Positions 1 through 9,258 of a stretch of 64,000 nt of DNA are shown one piece after another. Source of the stretch: Actinoplanes subtropicus (GTDB lineage Bacteria; Actinomycetota; Actinomycetes; Mycobacteriales; Micromonosporaceae); assembly GCF_000721705.1 (NCBI RefSeq), contig NZ_JOJL01000056.1, positions 1 through 64,000 of the forward strand. The letters run 5' to 3'. The translations under genes and the position numbers were made by a program. The stretch's first letter is position 1. Every line of letters begins with the position of its first letter. The notes under the pieces are model-generated. The model saw only the letters and a list, made by a program, of their open reading frames with translations. It was not told the origin of the DNA and searched no databases.

Positions 1-1
1 G

Positions 2-61
2 CAGGAATACCAGCGCACCCACACCAGCCGCTACCAGCATCAATACGACCTCGCCGCCTGA
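2..61 (+). CDS. C-terminal fragment of an unidentified protein (window edge)
   Basis: An open frame enters from the left edge and stops at TGA 59-61, giving about 19 residues rich in Gln, His, Tyr and Arg and ending in DLAA. The composition would suit the tail of a transposase or another basic protein, but there is too little sequence to assign a family. It could be a chance frame. Confidence 0.3.
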   Translation, partial: QEYQRTHTSRYQHQYDLAA

Positions 62-291
62 CCAAGATCGAGAAAGTCACTCAGCGCAAAACGCACCCCT
101 AGCTGTGTTGGGTCAGGAGGTCGTATGCACGAACCCCTGACGCGGCGGGCATCCTCGCACGCCGAGGTCGATCAGTCCGGAGGCTGAGGATGAGCGACAC
201 GACCGCCCCTGACACCGACGGACGTGATGCTGGCGCTGCGAGATCCGACCATGAGGCTGTTGGCGGATGCTCGATGGCACAGCCGGCCACT

Positions 292-1047
292 TCAAGGCTT
301 GGTTCCACGGGCCAGAAGATGGATCGACGCTTCAGCCATGGCTATCTCCGTGGCTCGGGCGATTTCGAGGACATGTGCATTGAGTGCCGGGTCACGACGA
401 GCCCAGGCGCCAACGGGGCCTTCGACACCAACGACCTGCACCTGACGCAGCCCGGCGTCATGGAGTTCCGTCTCGAGTTCCCGCGTGTCGTGAAGGTACG
501 CCGCGTCGTCCCAAGCATTCCCGCCGTGGACCCGTCCGTCGCGCATGGTCGCCATGGTGTGCTCGTGCCATGCCCGGTCGCCCAGATGGTCGGCGGCGGC
601 ACGCACGAGTACCCGTCCCCACCGCGACAACGCCGCCACAACGGCAACTCCTCCGGGGCGCAGCAGCCGGACCGCTTCAGCGAGCGCCAGCGCGCGGCTG
701 GTCGCCTCCGACAGGTGGTACAGCGGCCCTAACAGCAACACGGAATCGGCGGTCAGGTCGTCCTCGGGCAGCTTGAGGGCATCGCCTACGAATGCCGGAA
801 CACCGCGCGCTCTGGCCTGGTCCACATGCTTCGGGACGAGGTCGTACAACGTCACATCGTAACCGCAGTCGAGCAAGTGCCGGGCCTGTCGGCCCGGCCC
901 ACCGCCAACATCGAAGACCCTGGCTGGCGGAAGTGGGAGCCACCGTTGCAGTAACTCGCATGTCCGTATCCACTCGACCTGATTGCGATCGAGAGTCATA
1001 CGGACGTCTTCATCACCGGCGGTGTAGATGTCCAATACGTTTCCCAT
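292..1047 (-). CDS. Class I SAM-dependent methyltransferase
   Basis: A 251-residue protein with a Rossmann-fold methyltransferase core. The glycine-rich SAM-binding motif VFDVGGGPG lies near residues 44-52, an acidic strand end (TLYDLVP) near 65 and the motif LLLGPLYHL near 95-105, followed by LLRPGGVAVV typical of ubiE-like small-molecule methyltransferases. The start at MGNVLDIY was chosen because homology-like sequence begins there; an upstream in-frame ATG at 1098 would add 17 low-complexity residues. The substrate cannot be told from sequence. It stands alone, reading toward the left edge. Such enzymes usually act in the cytoplasm on small molecules, often in secondary metabolism or resistance. 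Confidence 0.85.
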   Translation of the reverse strand: MGNVLDIYTAGDEDVRMTLDRNQVEWIRTCELLQRWLPLPPARVFDVGGGPGRQARHLLDCGYDVTLYDLVPKHVDQARARGVPAFVGDALKLPEDDLTADSVLLLGPLYHLSEATSRALALAEAVRLLRPGGVAVVAALSRWGRVLVRAAADHLGDRAWHEHTMATMRDGRVHGGNAWDDAAYLHDTRELETELHDAGLRQVQVVGVEGPVGAWARRDPALNAHVLEIARATEIAMAEASIHLLARGTKP

Positions 1048-1260
1048 AGCATGGATTGTCGACAAGGACGAGCGTTGCGGACAACGAAATTTCGCCAAGA
1101 TTCGCGATCGTTAGATCAGCGTGCACCGTCATCGAACTCATCCCGGTGTCGCCCGTGCCGGACCTCTAAGACACGCCCGGTGCCACGCACCCGGTCTTCA
1201 ACCGGGTCCGCGCCGAAGAGCGCAGAGATGACGTTGCGCCAGTTCAGCAATGCTTGTGCC

Positions 1261-1509
1261 TCACGTATTTGCGCCGCCTATCGATCCGCTCCGACCTCGG
1301 TTGAAGCGGAGCAGCCGCGACAGACGAGCGCGTAGATCTTCGGGCATCGGAGGAGCGGAGGCAGCCAGCTCCTGGATCCACTCCTCGATCGCTGGATCGG
1401 TCAGGATTCGCGCCATCGGTAAGGTGCCCTCCGCCAATGGATGTCCTGGGATCTTGGCATACTCGAGGTTCTCGCCGGCGTCTGTCATCTCAATCTCCAT
1501 GTTCGCCAT
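1261..1509 (-). CDS. Small acidic protein of unknown function
   Basis: An 82-residue ORF with an acidic N-terminal half and a C-terminal helix rich in Arg and Leu (PPMPEDLRARLSRLL). Codon third positions are GC-biased as in neighbouring real genes, and the APPMP-DLR-RL arrangement resembles short proteins often carried on actinobacterial integrative elements and phages. I do not recognise the family. It lies upstream of, and on the same strand as, the methyltransferase, about 210 bp away. No domain, signal peptide or membrane segment is visible. Confidence 0.5.
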   Translation of the reverse strand: MANMEIEMTDAGENLEYAKIPGHPLAEGTLPMARILTDPAIEEWIQELAASAPPMPEDLRARLSRLLRFNRGRSGSIGGANT

Positions 1510-1539
1510 TGTCTTTACGCTGGCGGGTCTGCCGGGTCA

Positions 1540-2270
1540 ACACGTCCGCGATCTGCGGTAGCCGTCAGCGGGGTATCGACCGGTGCTGCCTGAGACGGCG
1601 GCGCGGGCGTTGTCGGCGCGGGTGACCCGGCCGTCGTAGATGGTCAGCGCGGTGTAAATGTCGGAGGCGGTGACCGGCTTACCGTCGTCGGGATCGTCGA
1701 TGCCGTACCGCTCGCTGAACCAGCGGGCGTCGGTTTCGGACATCTTGGCGTGCACGCCGAGCCAGCCGTCGGGCTCTTGGTAGAGCGCGGCCACGGTGCC
1801 GTTGGGCCAGCGCTTCTCCCACCCGTACCTTCTGCTTGGCGAACTTCTTGTTCGCCGTCCGTGTCACCGGGGGCGTATGGCGTCCAGCCGTGCTCGCATA
1901 ACGCGTCGGCCACGCCGTGGACCTGGCCGGCGACGGCCTCGGTGTGGCTGCGCTTGGCGAGGTTGCCGAGCACCTGGGTCAGCGCGTCCCCGGTGGCCGG
2001 AGTTCAGGGTGCGGTGCCGCGTCGCCCGAGGATCTCGGCGACCTGTTCGACGTCGCGGTGGTCGTACGCGCCGCGCACGGCCGACGGTGAACCGCCCGGG
2101 CTCGGCGCCAGGAACTCACGCGGGCACGGCCGAGGTCCCGCGAACTCGCGGCCGTAGGCGACCAGGTGCCGGATTTTCCGTTCGGCGTCGGCGTCGGCGC
2201 GGAGTCGGTGCTGTTCCTCGATCGCCTCCAGCAGGGGGTCAAGGTCGGCGTCCTCCCACAGCCCGTGCAA
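1540..2270 (-). pseudogene. Frameshifted remnant of an unknown actinobacterial protein
   Basis: Protein-like sequence continues leftward through changing frames. A first part (LLEAIEEQHRLRAD, RKIRHLVAYGREF, HRDVEQVAEILG) covers about 2270-2010. A second (LGNLAKRSHTEAVAGQVHGVADAL) covers about 1975-1890. A third (TANKKFAKQKVRVGE) lies about 1860-1815, and a fourth (VAALYQEPDGWLGVHAKMSE, then ERYGIDDPDDGKPVTASDIY) about 1800-1620. At least three frame changes are needed to read it through, so it is a decayed gene or a poorly sequenced one. The product is unknown; a short basic-acidic fold with a conserved tryptophan/tyrosine-rich core is all that can be seen. Confidence 0.5.
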
Positions 2271-2459
2271 CCGGGCCGCGGCCGCGCGGACGCGCTCAAT
2301 GCTCGAGCCTCGTCATATCCCACGCCGGGGTCCGAGGAGCGGCGCAAGCCCGCCCGTTCGCCACGCCAGGCAGTCCTTGATGGCTGTGATGTAGACGACA
2401 CGCCGCGAATCCCTCGGACCCGAGTATGTGAGCAAATGGACCAACGTTCTCGGCCGACG

Positions 2460-2638
2460 TTATCCACAGCCTGTCCCCAAGGTGCTGTCCACCAGATGGC
2501 GCACCTGACTCCGCCCACCTGGGACTACAGATAGTCACATCGACGACCTGTCGACGGAGGGCGGCGGAGTATACGACGAGGGTCCGACAAAACTGAGGCG
2601 TCACCAATATCCTGTGGATATCCAGCTTGTTTTCCACA
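2460..2638. other. Three DnaA-box-like 9-mers in a 650-bp gene-free stretch
   Basis: The intergenic stretch 2271-2928 has no convincing gene. It holds a perfect TTATCCACA on the plus strand (2460-2468), the near match ATATCCACA on the minus strand (2613-2621) and TTTTCCACA on the plus strand (2630-2638). Three boxes are too few for a chromosomal origin in actinomycetes, where the usual box is TTGTCCACA and there are many copies. They may be chance, a titration site, or a relic of a replicating element. Confidence 0.3.
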
Positions 2639-2740
2639 ACATGGTCCCCAACGCCGCCACGTGAACGAGTGCCAAGGTCCATCGGCGTCGTTGACTACAC
2701 TGCGCAGCCGTACTACCGTGCGTGTTGGTCCAAACGCGAA

Positions 2741-2786
2741 AGACCCCGGCACAGGATGTCCGAGGTCGACATCCCGCCCGGGGTCT
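2741..2786. terminator. Composite hairpin upstream of the Argonaute locus
   Basis: An outer stem AGACCCCGG / CCGGGGTCT (2741-2749 with 2778-2786) encloses an inner stem GGATGTC / GACATCC (2754-2760 with 2768-2774). There is no U-tract. The structure could work as a bidirectional terminator that insulates the Argonaute operon, or as a protein-binding RNA or DNA cruciform. Confidence 0.45.
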
Positions 2787-2928
2787 CAAGCTGCTTGGTA
2801 GGCGCTTTGAACCCTAACGGAAGCTCCACGGCCCTGACCAGGGTCCCGTGGACTTTCTCATCGTGGGAAGAGATCGCGCTGGTCCGCCGTACCCGGGCGA
2901 GGGTCTCGGGGCGGAGGAAGGCACCCCC

Positions 2929-4413
2929 ATGCGCTTCGGCGCCCACTACAACATCGTCCGCACCCCGGCCGACGACTGGTACGACCCGCTGCTCGAGGCA
3001 GACACGCCGCTCTGCCTGGACCCGTTCACGGTCTGGGCGGACGCCGACGATCTCTGGTTCGGCGCACACGACCACGTGCTCGACTTTTTCGAGATGGTCT
3101 TCGCGCTTGTCCGTGAATCCGGCGGCGACCCGGGCACCCTTGCCTGGCGCAAAGCGCAGGCTTTGATGCTGTTCCCGGAGCCCGCCGAGTTCTGCCTCGG
3201 CGTCGCGACCGGCTCCCCGAACGGTAACGGCGCCGGCAAGATCCTGCAGGAAGGCATGCTCGACGGGGTCAAGACCGCGGTCGGGCTCGGCTTCGACAAC
3301 GTGCCGCACATGGAGATGCTGGGCCTGTTCCAGGGTGGTATGGGCTTCGACCGAATCAGCGACGCGGTCTGCAACATCGCGAAGAGCTACTTCATCACGT
3401 ACACCCAGCAGGTCGCGGTGCGGCACGACCTGCCGATGGAGACGTTCCGGGTCCGCAACGCGTCCTGGGATCGCGAGAACGCCATGTGGCGCGACGGGCA
3501 GGTCGAGCTGCCGGCCAACCCGTGTCTGGCCAGGCGGGCGCCGGTACTGCTGGTGCCGCAGCGGTTCCTGCGGGACATGCCGGTGGTGACGGCCAACGGT
3601 TTCTGGAAGTTCGCCTGGAACAACCACTCGGCCGAGCTGCGCACTCACTTCAACTACGACATCGCCCGCAATGTCGACCGGCGGGAGAAGGCGAAGCTGG
3701 CCCGGCAGAACCCGGCGATCGTCGCGGAGTACCTGACCGCTCTCGAGCGGGAGGAGCACCCGCCTTACGACATCGCGAAGGATCCGAAGCTGGCCACCAG
3801 CTGGTGGGAGAAGGGCGGGGCGATCGCCGCCACCGCGACGACGTCGTTCGTGCCCGAGGACCCGTCGCAGTTTCCTGAGTTCGTCGGCACGGTCATCGAC
3901 GTCTTCAAGCGCGGCGTGGAGCGCGAGGGCGAATGGCAGCAGCTATGGCACGGCAACTTCCCGTACGCGGAACCGAAGGTGCAGCGGGTCTTCCGGTCCT
4001 GCGTCAAGCACTACTGCAAGGCCAACGATGTCGCGGTCGCCGGTGAGGCCAACGCGGGCCGTGGCCCGGTTGACTTCGAGTTCGCCCAGGGCTGGATGGC
4101 CCGCTGCGTGGTCGAGCTGAAGCTGATCGCCAACGGCCGGTTCTGGGACGGCATCCTCGCCCAGACCCCGGAGTACGCCTTGGCCGCCGATGTGAACGTG
4201 GCGTACTTCGTCGCTATCGGCTTCACTGACGCCGAGCTGAGCGACGGCTTGATCGCCAAGGTGGACAAGGCTGCTCGGATCGCCTCCCAGCGGCATAACG
4301 TCGAGGTACGGGCGGTGATCGTCGACGCTCGGCAGCGGCCGTCGGCATCCAAGCTCAAGCCGCCGCAGGACCTGCGCGACGAACTGCACCGCGGCGAGGA
4401 CCCCGCGGCGTAA
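2929..4413 (+). CDS. Argonaute-associated protein with C-terminal PD-(D/E)XK-like motif
   Basis: A 494-residue protein. The start is set by a strong Shine-Dalgarno (GGAGGA, about 10 bases before ATG 2929). An N-terminal region of about 290 residues holds a conserved-looking block (LFPEPAEFCLG, then GFDRISDAVCNI, then YTQQ) seen in an uncharacterised bacterial family. Near residues 375-415 the run GPVDFEFAQGW followed by VVELKLIANGRFW has the D...ExK layout of PD-(D/E)XK nucleases. It is the first gene of the Argonaute locus, 250 bp ahead of the pAgo gene and in the same direction, with a hairpin between them. Inference: an effector nuclease or DNA-binding partner. No experimental function can be claimed; a non-nucleolytic PD-(D/E)XK fold remains possible. 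Confidence 0.7.
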   Translation: MRFGAHYNIVRTPADDWYDPLLEADTPLCLDPFTVWADADDLWFGAHDHVLDFFEMVFALVRESGGDPGTLAWRKAQALMLFPEPAEFCLGVATGSPNGNGAGKILQEGMLDGVKTAVGLGFDNVPHMEMLGLFQGGMGFDRISDAVCNIAKSYFITYTQQVAVRHDLPMETFRVRNASWDRENAMWRDGQVELPANPCLARRAPVLLVPQRFLRDMPVVTANGFWKFAWNNHSAELRTHFNYDIARNVDRREKAKLARQNPAIVAEYLTALEREEHPPYDIAKDPKLATSWWEKGGAIAATATTSFVPEDPSQFPEFVGTVIDVFKRGVEREGEWQQLWHGNFPYAEPKVQRVFRSCVKHYCKANDVAVAGEANAGRGPVDFEFAQGWMARCVVELKLIANGRFWDGILAQTPEYALAADVNVAYFVAIGFTDAELSDGLIAKVDKAARIASQRHNVEVRAVIVDARQRPSASKLKPPQDLRDELHRGEDPAA

Positions 4414-4422
4414 CTCGACCCG

Positions 4423-4455
4423 TGCCGGGACGGCGGCAACTCCGCCGTCCCGGCA
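4423..4455 (+). terminator. Perfect 14-bp hairpin between nuclease-like gene and pAgo
   Basis: TGCCGGGACGGCGG (4423-4436) pairs with CCGCCGTCCCGGCA (4442-4455) around a CAACT loop, 10 bases after the stop of the upstream gene. There is no T-run. It would terminate or attenuate transcription, so the pAgo gene may have its own promoter in 4456-4650 or receive reduced read-through. Confidence 0.6.
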
Positions 4456-4664
4456 AACGGAGCCGGCTGACCCGGCGTACAGGGACCGGAATCAGCGCAG
4501 ACAGGACCTGGACCGGGCCGACACCTGCCCGGCGACGGTGGACAGGTCGATAGCTGCACCCGAGTTTTGTCACACCCCTTCGGCACGCTGGAACCGAGGA
4601 GCGTGCCTGCCGTGTGCCAGGCGAATGACGGCCACGGATGACTTCCCATCGAGGTAGATGCCCA

Positions 4665-6968
4665 GTGAGTCCTATGCAGCAGGCGAGCTCGCCCCAGCTG
4701 GCCTTCAACTACCTGCCGGTCCGCTTCAGTGCCGGCAGCTTCGACGGTGGCGTGGTTGCGTTCAACTCCGCCGAACAGCTCACGGAGATGCGTACCGCGC
4801 TGGCCAGCAGCCACGTCGTCGCCAGGGACCGGGCGTCGATTGCCTGTATCCCGATCCGCGACGACGCCGACCCGGTCGGTACGCCCACGACGTTCGCCCG
4901 GCGCGAGTACAAGGCGCTGACCATGCGCCTGGTCCAAGAGGCGCTGCTGCGCTCGGTGCTGGGCTGGGACTACCAGCTGCGCAAACGCCAACCGCCGGTG
5001 TTCGTGTCGCGGCGCCCAGGCAAGGACCTGTTCGGATCGGTGCTGCGGCACCCGTACCCCCCGGCCCTCGACCGGCTGCACGTCTACCCCGAGTACCGGC
5101 TGGACGCACGGATCATCGGGCCCTGCGACCGGCCGGGCATCATCGTCGGGCTCAAGACCCGCTACGAGATCGACATGACCGTCGCCCAGCTGCTGCCGCT
5201 CGGCTTGGACGTCACTGGCCGGTACGTGCTGACCACCGACGACACGGCCGTCCCGGACCCGGACATGGAGGCGGGCGCGCTGCGCCACGTCGTGGGCGCG
5301 GTGGACCAGGTGCACGACGGGAAGCTGCTGCTGCGCGACGCGCCCGCGGTGAGCACCGTGCCGACGGACCGCGCCTGGCTGGAGAGCCGACTGGACGTCT
5401 TCCAGGACGTGCTCACCGCAATCGCCGGGACGGACATCGCCCGGCTGCTGCGTGAGCTCGACCAGGCGTCGTTCGACCTGCTCGGCGGGTACGGCCGCTA
5501 CGAGAAGACGGTCGAGATCGCTGGACGTCTCATCCAACGCGGGCCGCTGCACCTGGCCGTCGGGCTGACCGCCGCGATCGAGGAGCCGGTCGGCTCCAGC
5601 CGCGGCCGGCAGGTGTCCGGGAACCGCTACAAGGCGCCGATCTTCAAGTTCGACCAGGCCGGCGACAAGACCGACACCTCCGCCGACCGGGGCCTGGACA
5701 CCAACGGCCCGTTCGACACGGAGTTCTTCCGTACGAAGCGCCCGCGTATCGCGGTCATCACGCCGCGCGCGCACCGAGGTGTGGTCGAGACGTTCATGAC
5801 CAAGCTGCTCGACGGGGTGCCCGGTGCCCCGGTCTTCAGCCTCGGCTTCATCCGCAAGTACCACCTGTCCGGCTACGACGTGCAGATGCATCCGTTCGAC
5901 GGCGCTACCGACGACGCCGACGCCTACCGCGACACGTGCCGGGCCGCGCTGACCGCCGACCCGAAGCCCGACCTGGCCATCGTGATCACCAGCGAGACCC
6001 AGGAACATCTGGCCGGCGATGACAGCCCCTACCTGGTGGCGAAGTCGACCTTCATGGGCCAGGGCGTGCCGGTGCAGGAGGTGCAGATCGAAACGGTCCG
6101 GCTGGCGAAGCCAGAGTACGCACTCAACAGCATCGCGCTGGCCTGCTACGCCAAGCTGGGCGGCATCCCGTTCGTGATCGCCGCACCCCGGGCGCTGACC
6201 CAGGAACTGGTCATCGGCATCGGCACCGCCCACGTCAAAGCCAGCCGGCTCACCGCGCCCGAACGGGTCGTCGGCATCACCACGATCTTCAGCGCGGACG
6301 GCAACTACCTGCTGTCGAACACCTCCCGCGAAGCCGACTACGACGACTACCCCCGCGAACTGCTGCGCTCACTCACCGCCTGCATCAACGACATCGCGGC
6401 CCGCCAGGCCTGGCAGCGCGGCGACGAGCTACGCCTGATCTTCCACGTCTTCAAGCCGCTCAAGGACACCGAAGCGATCGCCGTCAAGCAGCTCGTGGAA
6501 AGCCTCACCCGCCAGTACACGAAGGTCGAGTTCGCCTTCGTCTCGGTCGCCAACGACCATGGCCTGGTGATGTTCGACCGAGCCGGCACCGGTGTCACGA
6601 CCTACGGCAACGGCCCAGTCAAAGGCCGCTTCGTCCCGCAGCGCGGACACGCCGTCGCGATCGGCGAGCGGGAGATGCTGCTGGCCGTCGGTGGCCCGTA
6701 CGACCTCAAGAGCGCCACCCACGCGATCCCCAAGCCGCTGCTGATCAAGCTGCACCGCGAGTCGACCTTCACCGACGTGGAGTATCTGGCCCGGCAGCTG
6801 TTCCGATTTACCTCGATGTCATGGCGCACCATGTACCCGTCCCGGCTGCCGGTCACGATCCTGTACTCCAGCCTGATCGCCGACCTGCTCGGCCATCTGC
6901 GCCACGTGCGCAACTGGAACGCCGACGCGATCACCACCCAGCTGAGCCAGAGCAGGTGGTTCCTGTGA
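4665..6968 (+). CDS. Long prokaryotic Argonaute, catalytically inactive PIWI
   Basis: A 767-residue protein with an N-terminal/PAZ-like half (about 1-370) and MID-PIWI half (about 375-767). The MID 5'-phosphate pocket looks intact: Y and K in PYLVAKST (about residue 455), Q in VPVQEV, and K in CYAKLGGIPF. In PIWI, the first catalytic Asp is replaced (GIGTAH, about 517, where active enzymes have GID) and the second site reads FHVFK (about 593), so the DEDX tetrad is missing. The C-terminus (FTSMSWRTMYPSRLPVT, then RWFL) is typical of pAgo. GTG 4665 is preferred because GAGG lies 10 bases upstream; ATG 4638 and 4674 are alternatives. Inactive long-B pAgos bind guides and trigger a partner effector; both flanking genes carry nuclease-like motifs. 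The next gene overlaps by GTGA. Confidence 0.85.
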   Translation: MSPMQQASSPQLAFNYLPVRFSAGSFDGGVVAFNSAEQLTEMRTALASSHVVARDRASIACIPIRDDADPVGTPTTFARREYKALTMRLVQEALLRSVLGWDYQLRKRQPPVFVSRRPGKDLFGSVLRHPYPPALDRLHVYPEYRLDARIIGPCDRPGIIVGLKTRYEIDMTVAQLLPLGLDVTGRYVLTTDDTAVPDPDMEAGALRHVVGAVDQVHDGKLLLRDAPAVSTVPTDRAWLESRLDVFQDVLTAIAGTDIARLLRELDQASFDLLGGYGRYEKTVEIAGRLIQRGPLHLAVGLTAAIEEPVGSSRGRQVSGNRYKAPIFKFDQAGDKTDTSADRGLDTNGPFDTEFFRTKRPRIAVITPRAHRGVVETFMTKLLDGVPGAPVFSLGFIRKYHLSGYDVQMHPFDGATDDADAYRDTCRAALTADPKPDLAIVITSETQEHLAGDDSPYLVAKSTFMGQGVPVQEVQIETVRLAKPEYALNSIALACYAKLGGIPFVIAAPRALTQELVIGIGTAHVKASRLTAPERVVGITTIFSADGNYLLSNTSREADYDDYPRELLRSLTACINDIAARQAWQRGDELRLIFHVFKPLKDTEAIAVKQLVESLTRQYTKVEFAFVSVANDHGLVMFDRAGTGVTTYGNGPVKGRFVPQRGHAVAIGEREMLLAVGGPYDLKSATHAIPKPLLIKLHRESTFTDVEYLARQLFRFTSMSWRTMYPSRLPVTILYSSLIADLLGHLRHVRNWNADAITTQLSQSRWFL

Positions 6969-8263
6969 CCGCCATCGACACGCACGATCCCGACGCGATC
7001 CTCGGCGGCCAACTGTCCACACAGCTGACCGCCCTGCACGAGCCGATCCAGCGGGCGAACCGGCCCGGCAACCTCGACGGCCTACTCGCCCACCATCTGC
7101 TCGGCGGCCGGCGGCTCGGCTTCACCTGGAACCTCGACCCGATGACCGAGGACTGGCTGCGCGACAACAAGCACCGCCTCACCCAGCCCGCCGGCCTAGC
7201 CATCCTCGGCTACGGCCTGACCGCCTTCCCCTCCCACATGGCACAACCAGCCCGGGAACACCTGCTCGCCGGTCTCAGCCTGCTGATGCGCCGCAACCCA
7301 TTCCCGCGTGACGGCGTCACCTTCGTCAACGACCCCGCCCAGCTCGTCGGCCTGGCGCTGGCCGCGAACGCCGTCGCCGCCGACGCACCCCGGCCGCGCG
7401 TCTGGCTGCGCGGCGTCCTGCAAGACGATCGGCTACGCCCACCCGCCACCCTGCTGCACCTACTGCAGGAACACGCCCGGCGCCTGCTCGGCCTCGACAC
7501 CACCCTCAGGCTGAACCCCGCCACCCTCGACGACCCCGTCGACCTCGCCGCCCTGCACTGGCTGACCGGCACCGCCACCCGGCCGCAGGCCCTTGATCCG
7601 GGCGAGCTGCGACAACTGCGGGCTCGGCTGCTCGAAGCGGTCCTGCTGCGCCCGCCCGCCCAACCCGCCGCGTTCCGGGCCGCGCTGCTGATCGAGGCCG
7701 TCACCCGGATCGCGACCACCAGCATCGACGAACACCTGCTCAACCCCAGCCACGTCGGCATCCTGCTCAACCGCTTCCCCGACGTCATGCGCCGATGGCG
7801 CTACGACACCGGCGGCCAGAAGCCGATCCGCTGGCCCGTCACCGCCGAACGCGAAATCCAGGACATCCTCTGGTTCATGCTGCGCCCGGTCTTCGACGAC
7901 CTCGTCGACGAGGAAACCCTGCGCAAGATCGGCCATAACTCCTATCGGGCCGACTTCGGCATCCCGTCGCTCGGCCTGCTGATCGAGGCCAAGTACGCAC
8001 GCAAGGCCAGCGACCTCAAAGAGTTCGAGCAGCAGATCTCCGTCGACTACGTCGCCTACCTGTCCGGCAACGAGCCCTACCGGCAGATGGCCGTGTTCAT
8101 CTACGACGAGTCGTGCTCGGTGCAGCATCACGGCACTACCCGCAACGCCCTGCTGGCGCTGCCCGGCATCACCGATGTGATCATCGTGTCCCGCCCCAGC
8201 CACGTCCCTGCTCCGTCACGGCCCGCTCGGAACCGCCGATCGCTTGGCAGCTCGACCATGTGA
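6965..8263 (+). CDS. PD-(D/E)XK nuclease-like partner of pAgo
   Basis: A 432-residue protein starting at GTG 6965 inside the pAgo stop (GTGA), so translationally coupled. The first 290 residues are helical and unrecognised. The C-terminal domain has REIQDILWFML (about 297), then SYRADFGIPSLGLLIEAKY (about 325-341), then FEQQISVDYVAYL. This E...D...ExK layout matches PD-(D/E)XK nucleases such as those at the C-terminus of many defence proteins. Expected role: effector cutting nucleic acid once the guide-loaded pAgo recognises invader. The last 20 residues are low complexity and may reflect a shifted end. Whether this or the upstream gene is the true effector is not decided by sequence. Confidence 0.75.
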   Translation: MTAIDTHDPDAILGGQLSTQLTALHEPIQRANRPGNLDGLLAHHLLGGRRLGFTWNLDPMTEDWLRDNKHRLTQPAGLAILGYGLTAFPSHMAQPAREHLLAGLSLLMRRNPFPRDGVTFVNDPAQLVGLALAANAVAADAPRPRVWLRGVLQDDRLRPPATLLHLLQEHARRLLGLDTTLRLNPATLDDPVDLAALHWLTGTATRPQALDPGELRQLRARLLEAVLLRPPAQPAAFRAALLIEAVTRIATTSIDEHLLNPSHVGILLNRFPDVMRRWRYDTGGQKPIRWPVTAEREIQDILWFMLRPVFDDLVDEETLRKIGHNSYRADFGIPSLGLLIEAKYARKASDLKEFEQQISVDYVAYLSGNEPYRQMAVFIYDESCSVQHHGTTRNALLALPGITDVIIVSRPSHVPAPSRPARNRRSLGSSTM

Positions 8264-8739
8264 ACTGCCGTCACAGATGTGGCGCCCAGGATCGTTGATC
8301 GCCGCCCGGGGATGCCTCATGAACGCGCATCCGATCTCCAGCCGCCATCCTGTACCCCTCCGACGATTTGCGGGAGTCTTCTCGTGGCACTCACGAAAGT
8401 GGGGCCAAAGCGAGATTGGCTTGGCGAATAGATCCGAAGATCACTCGGGAGTCACGGCGCGAGCAGGACGGACCAGATCCTGCCTGCGGCTGCCCCCGGA
8501 GGGGTGCCCAGTCGCCGGGGATTGCGGGGACCGGCGACAAACGTGTTGACCAGTCCGGCAGACTGAGGTTCGTCAAGTAGTCAGCGTCCGGAGCAGCCCG
8601 TCCCTCTCAACCTCAACGCCATCAACCCCAATCCCGGCAAGGCCCTCACCGAGCCCCGGGACATCTCGCGGGCCTCGGAGAGCCTACGCCGACGGCAGCG
8701 TCAAAGACGGCAAATCCGACTGGTCCCTTAGGGAATGAC
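8264..8739. other. Gene-free stretch after the Argonaute locus
   Basis: No ORF here has plausible composition, ribosome binding site or recognisable motif on either strand. The local sequence is less codon-biased than its surroundings and probably represents the junction between the Argonaute cassette and neighbouring DNA. No terminal repeats were found. Confidence 0.4.
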
Positions 8740-9080
8740 TGACCGTATTCTGCGGAACGCGGCTTCCGGGCAGTAGCTGTAAGACCGCGAACGCATTCCT
8801 CATAGCGAACCTGCGGGTGTAACGGTCCGAGGTTGTCCTCATCGCAGTGATCGACGCCCGCGACCAACTGCAGTGCCTCATGAAGCCAACCGACTTCGTC
8901 GGGGTGGGTCACGACGGTGGCCCCGCGACTGGAGGGCGGCGCAGCCGTCAAGATCGCCGGCGCCTTCGCAGTCTCCAGACAGCCGGACTGTGATCCAGGC
9001 CTCCTCGTCGAGCACTTCGGCCGCAAAGCGACTGCGGACCACGTCGGGCTGGGAGTGAGTCCGCGGCCGTCGCCGAGTCC
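8740..9080 (-). pseudogene. Frameshifted small-protein remnant
   Basis: Reading leftward from 9080, one frame gives PDVVRSRFAAEVLDEEAW and ITVRLSGDCEGAGDLDG. Near 8930 a different frame continues with GATVVTHPDEVGWLHEALQL and VAGVDHCDEDNLGP. The two parts look like one short protein interrupted by a frameshift. No family is recognised. Confidence 0.35.
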
Positions 9081-9134
9081 GTCCAGGTCGACGCGGTGCT
9101 CGGCGTCCTAGTCGTGCGCGCACCGCCAGGTACG

Positions 9135-9180
9135 CCGCAGGCCAGACTCACCCATTCGGGTGAGTCTGGCCTGCGGTTTT
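9135..9180 (+). terminator. Strong rho-independent-type terminator
   Basis: A perfect 19-bp stem (9135-9153 with 9158-9176) around an ATTC loop is followed by TTTT at 9177-9180. The purine/pyrimidine content allows function in both directions, but the T-run favours the plus strand. It isolates the following membrane-protein/sigma-factor unit from upstream transcription. Confidence 0.75.
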
Positions 9181-9258
9181 CACACCGGAACTGCAATCCG
9201 GTCCTCGTTGGCAGAACGCGCCTGCCCGGGCGCGAGGACCAAAGAAAGGCGGTGCGGC

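Noticed and set aside
2460..2638. Chromosomal oriC
   Set aside because: Too few DnaA boxes and no dnaA, dnaN or gyrase genes nearby.
2713..3759. A 348-residue minus-strand frame over the nuclease-like gene
   Set aside because: Composition is that of the complement of a GC-rich gene, with no motif or start signal.
4011..6233. A 740-residue open frame on the minus strand opposite the pAgo gene
   Set aside because: It is a shadow caused by strong GC bias. The plus strand has recognisable pAgo motifs, ribosome binding site and coupling; the minus frame has only Arg/Gly/Val-rich low-complexity sequence.
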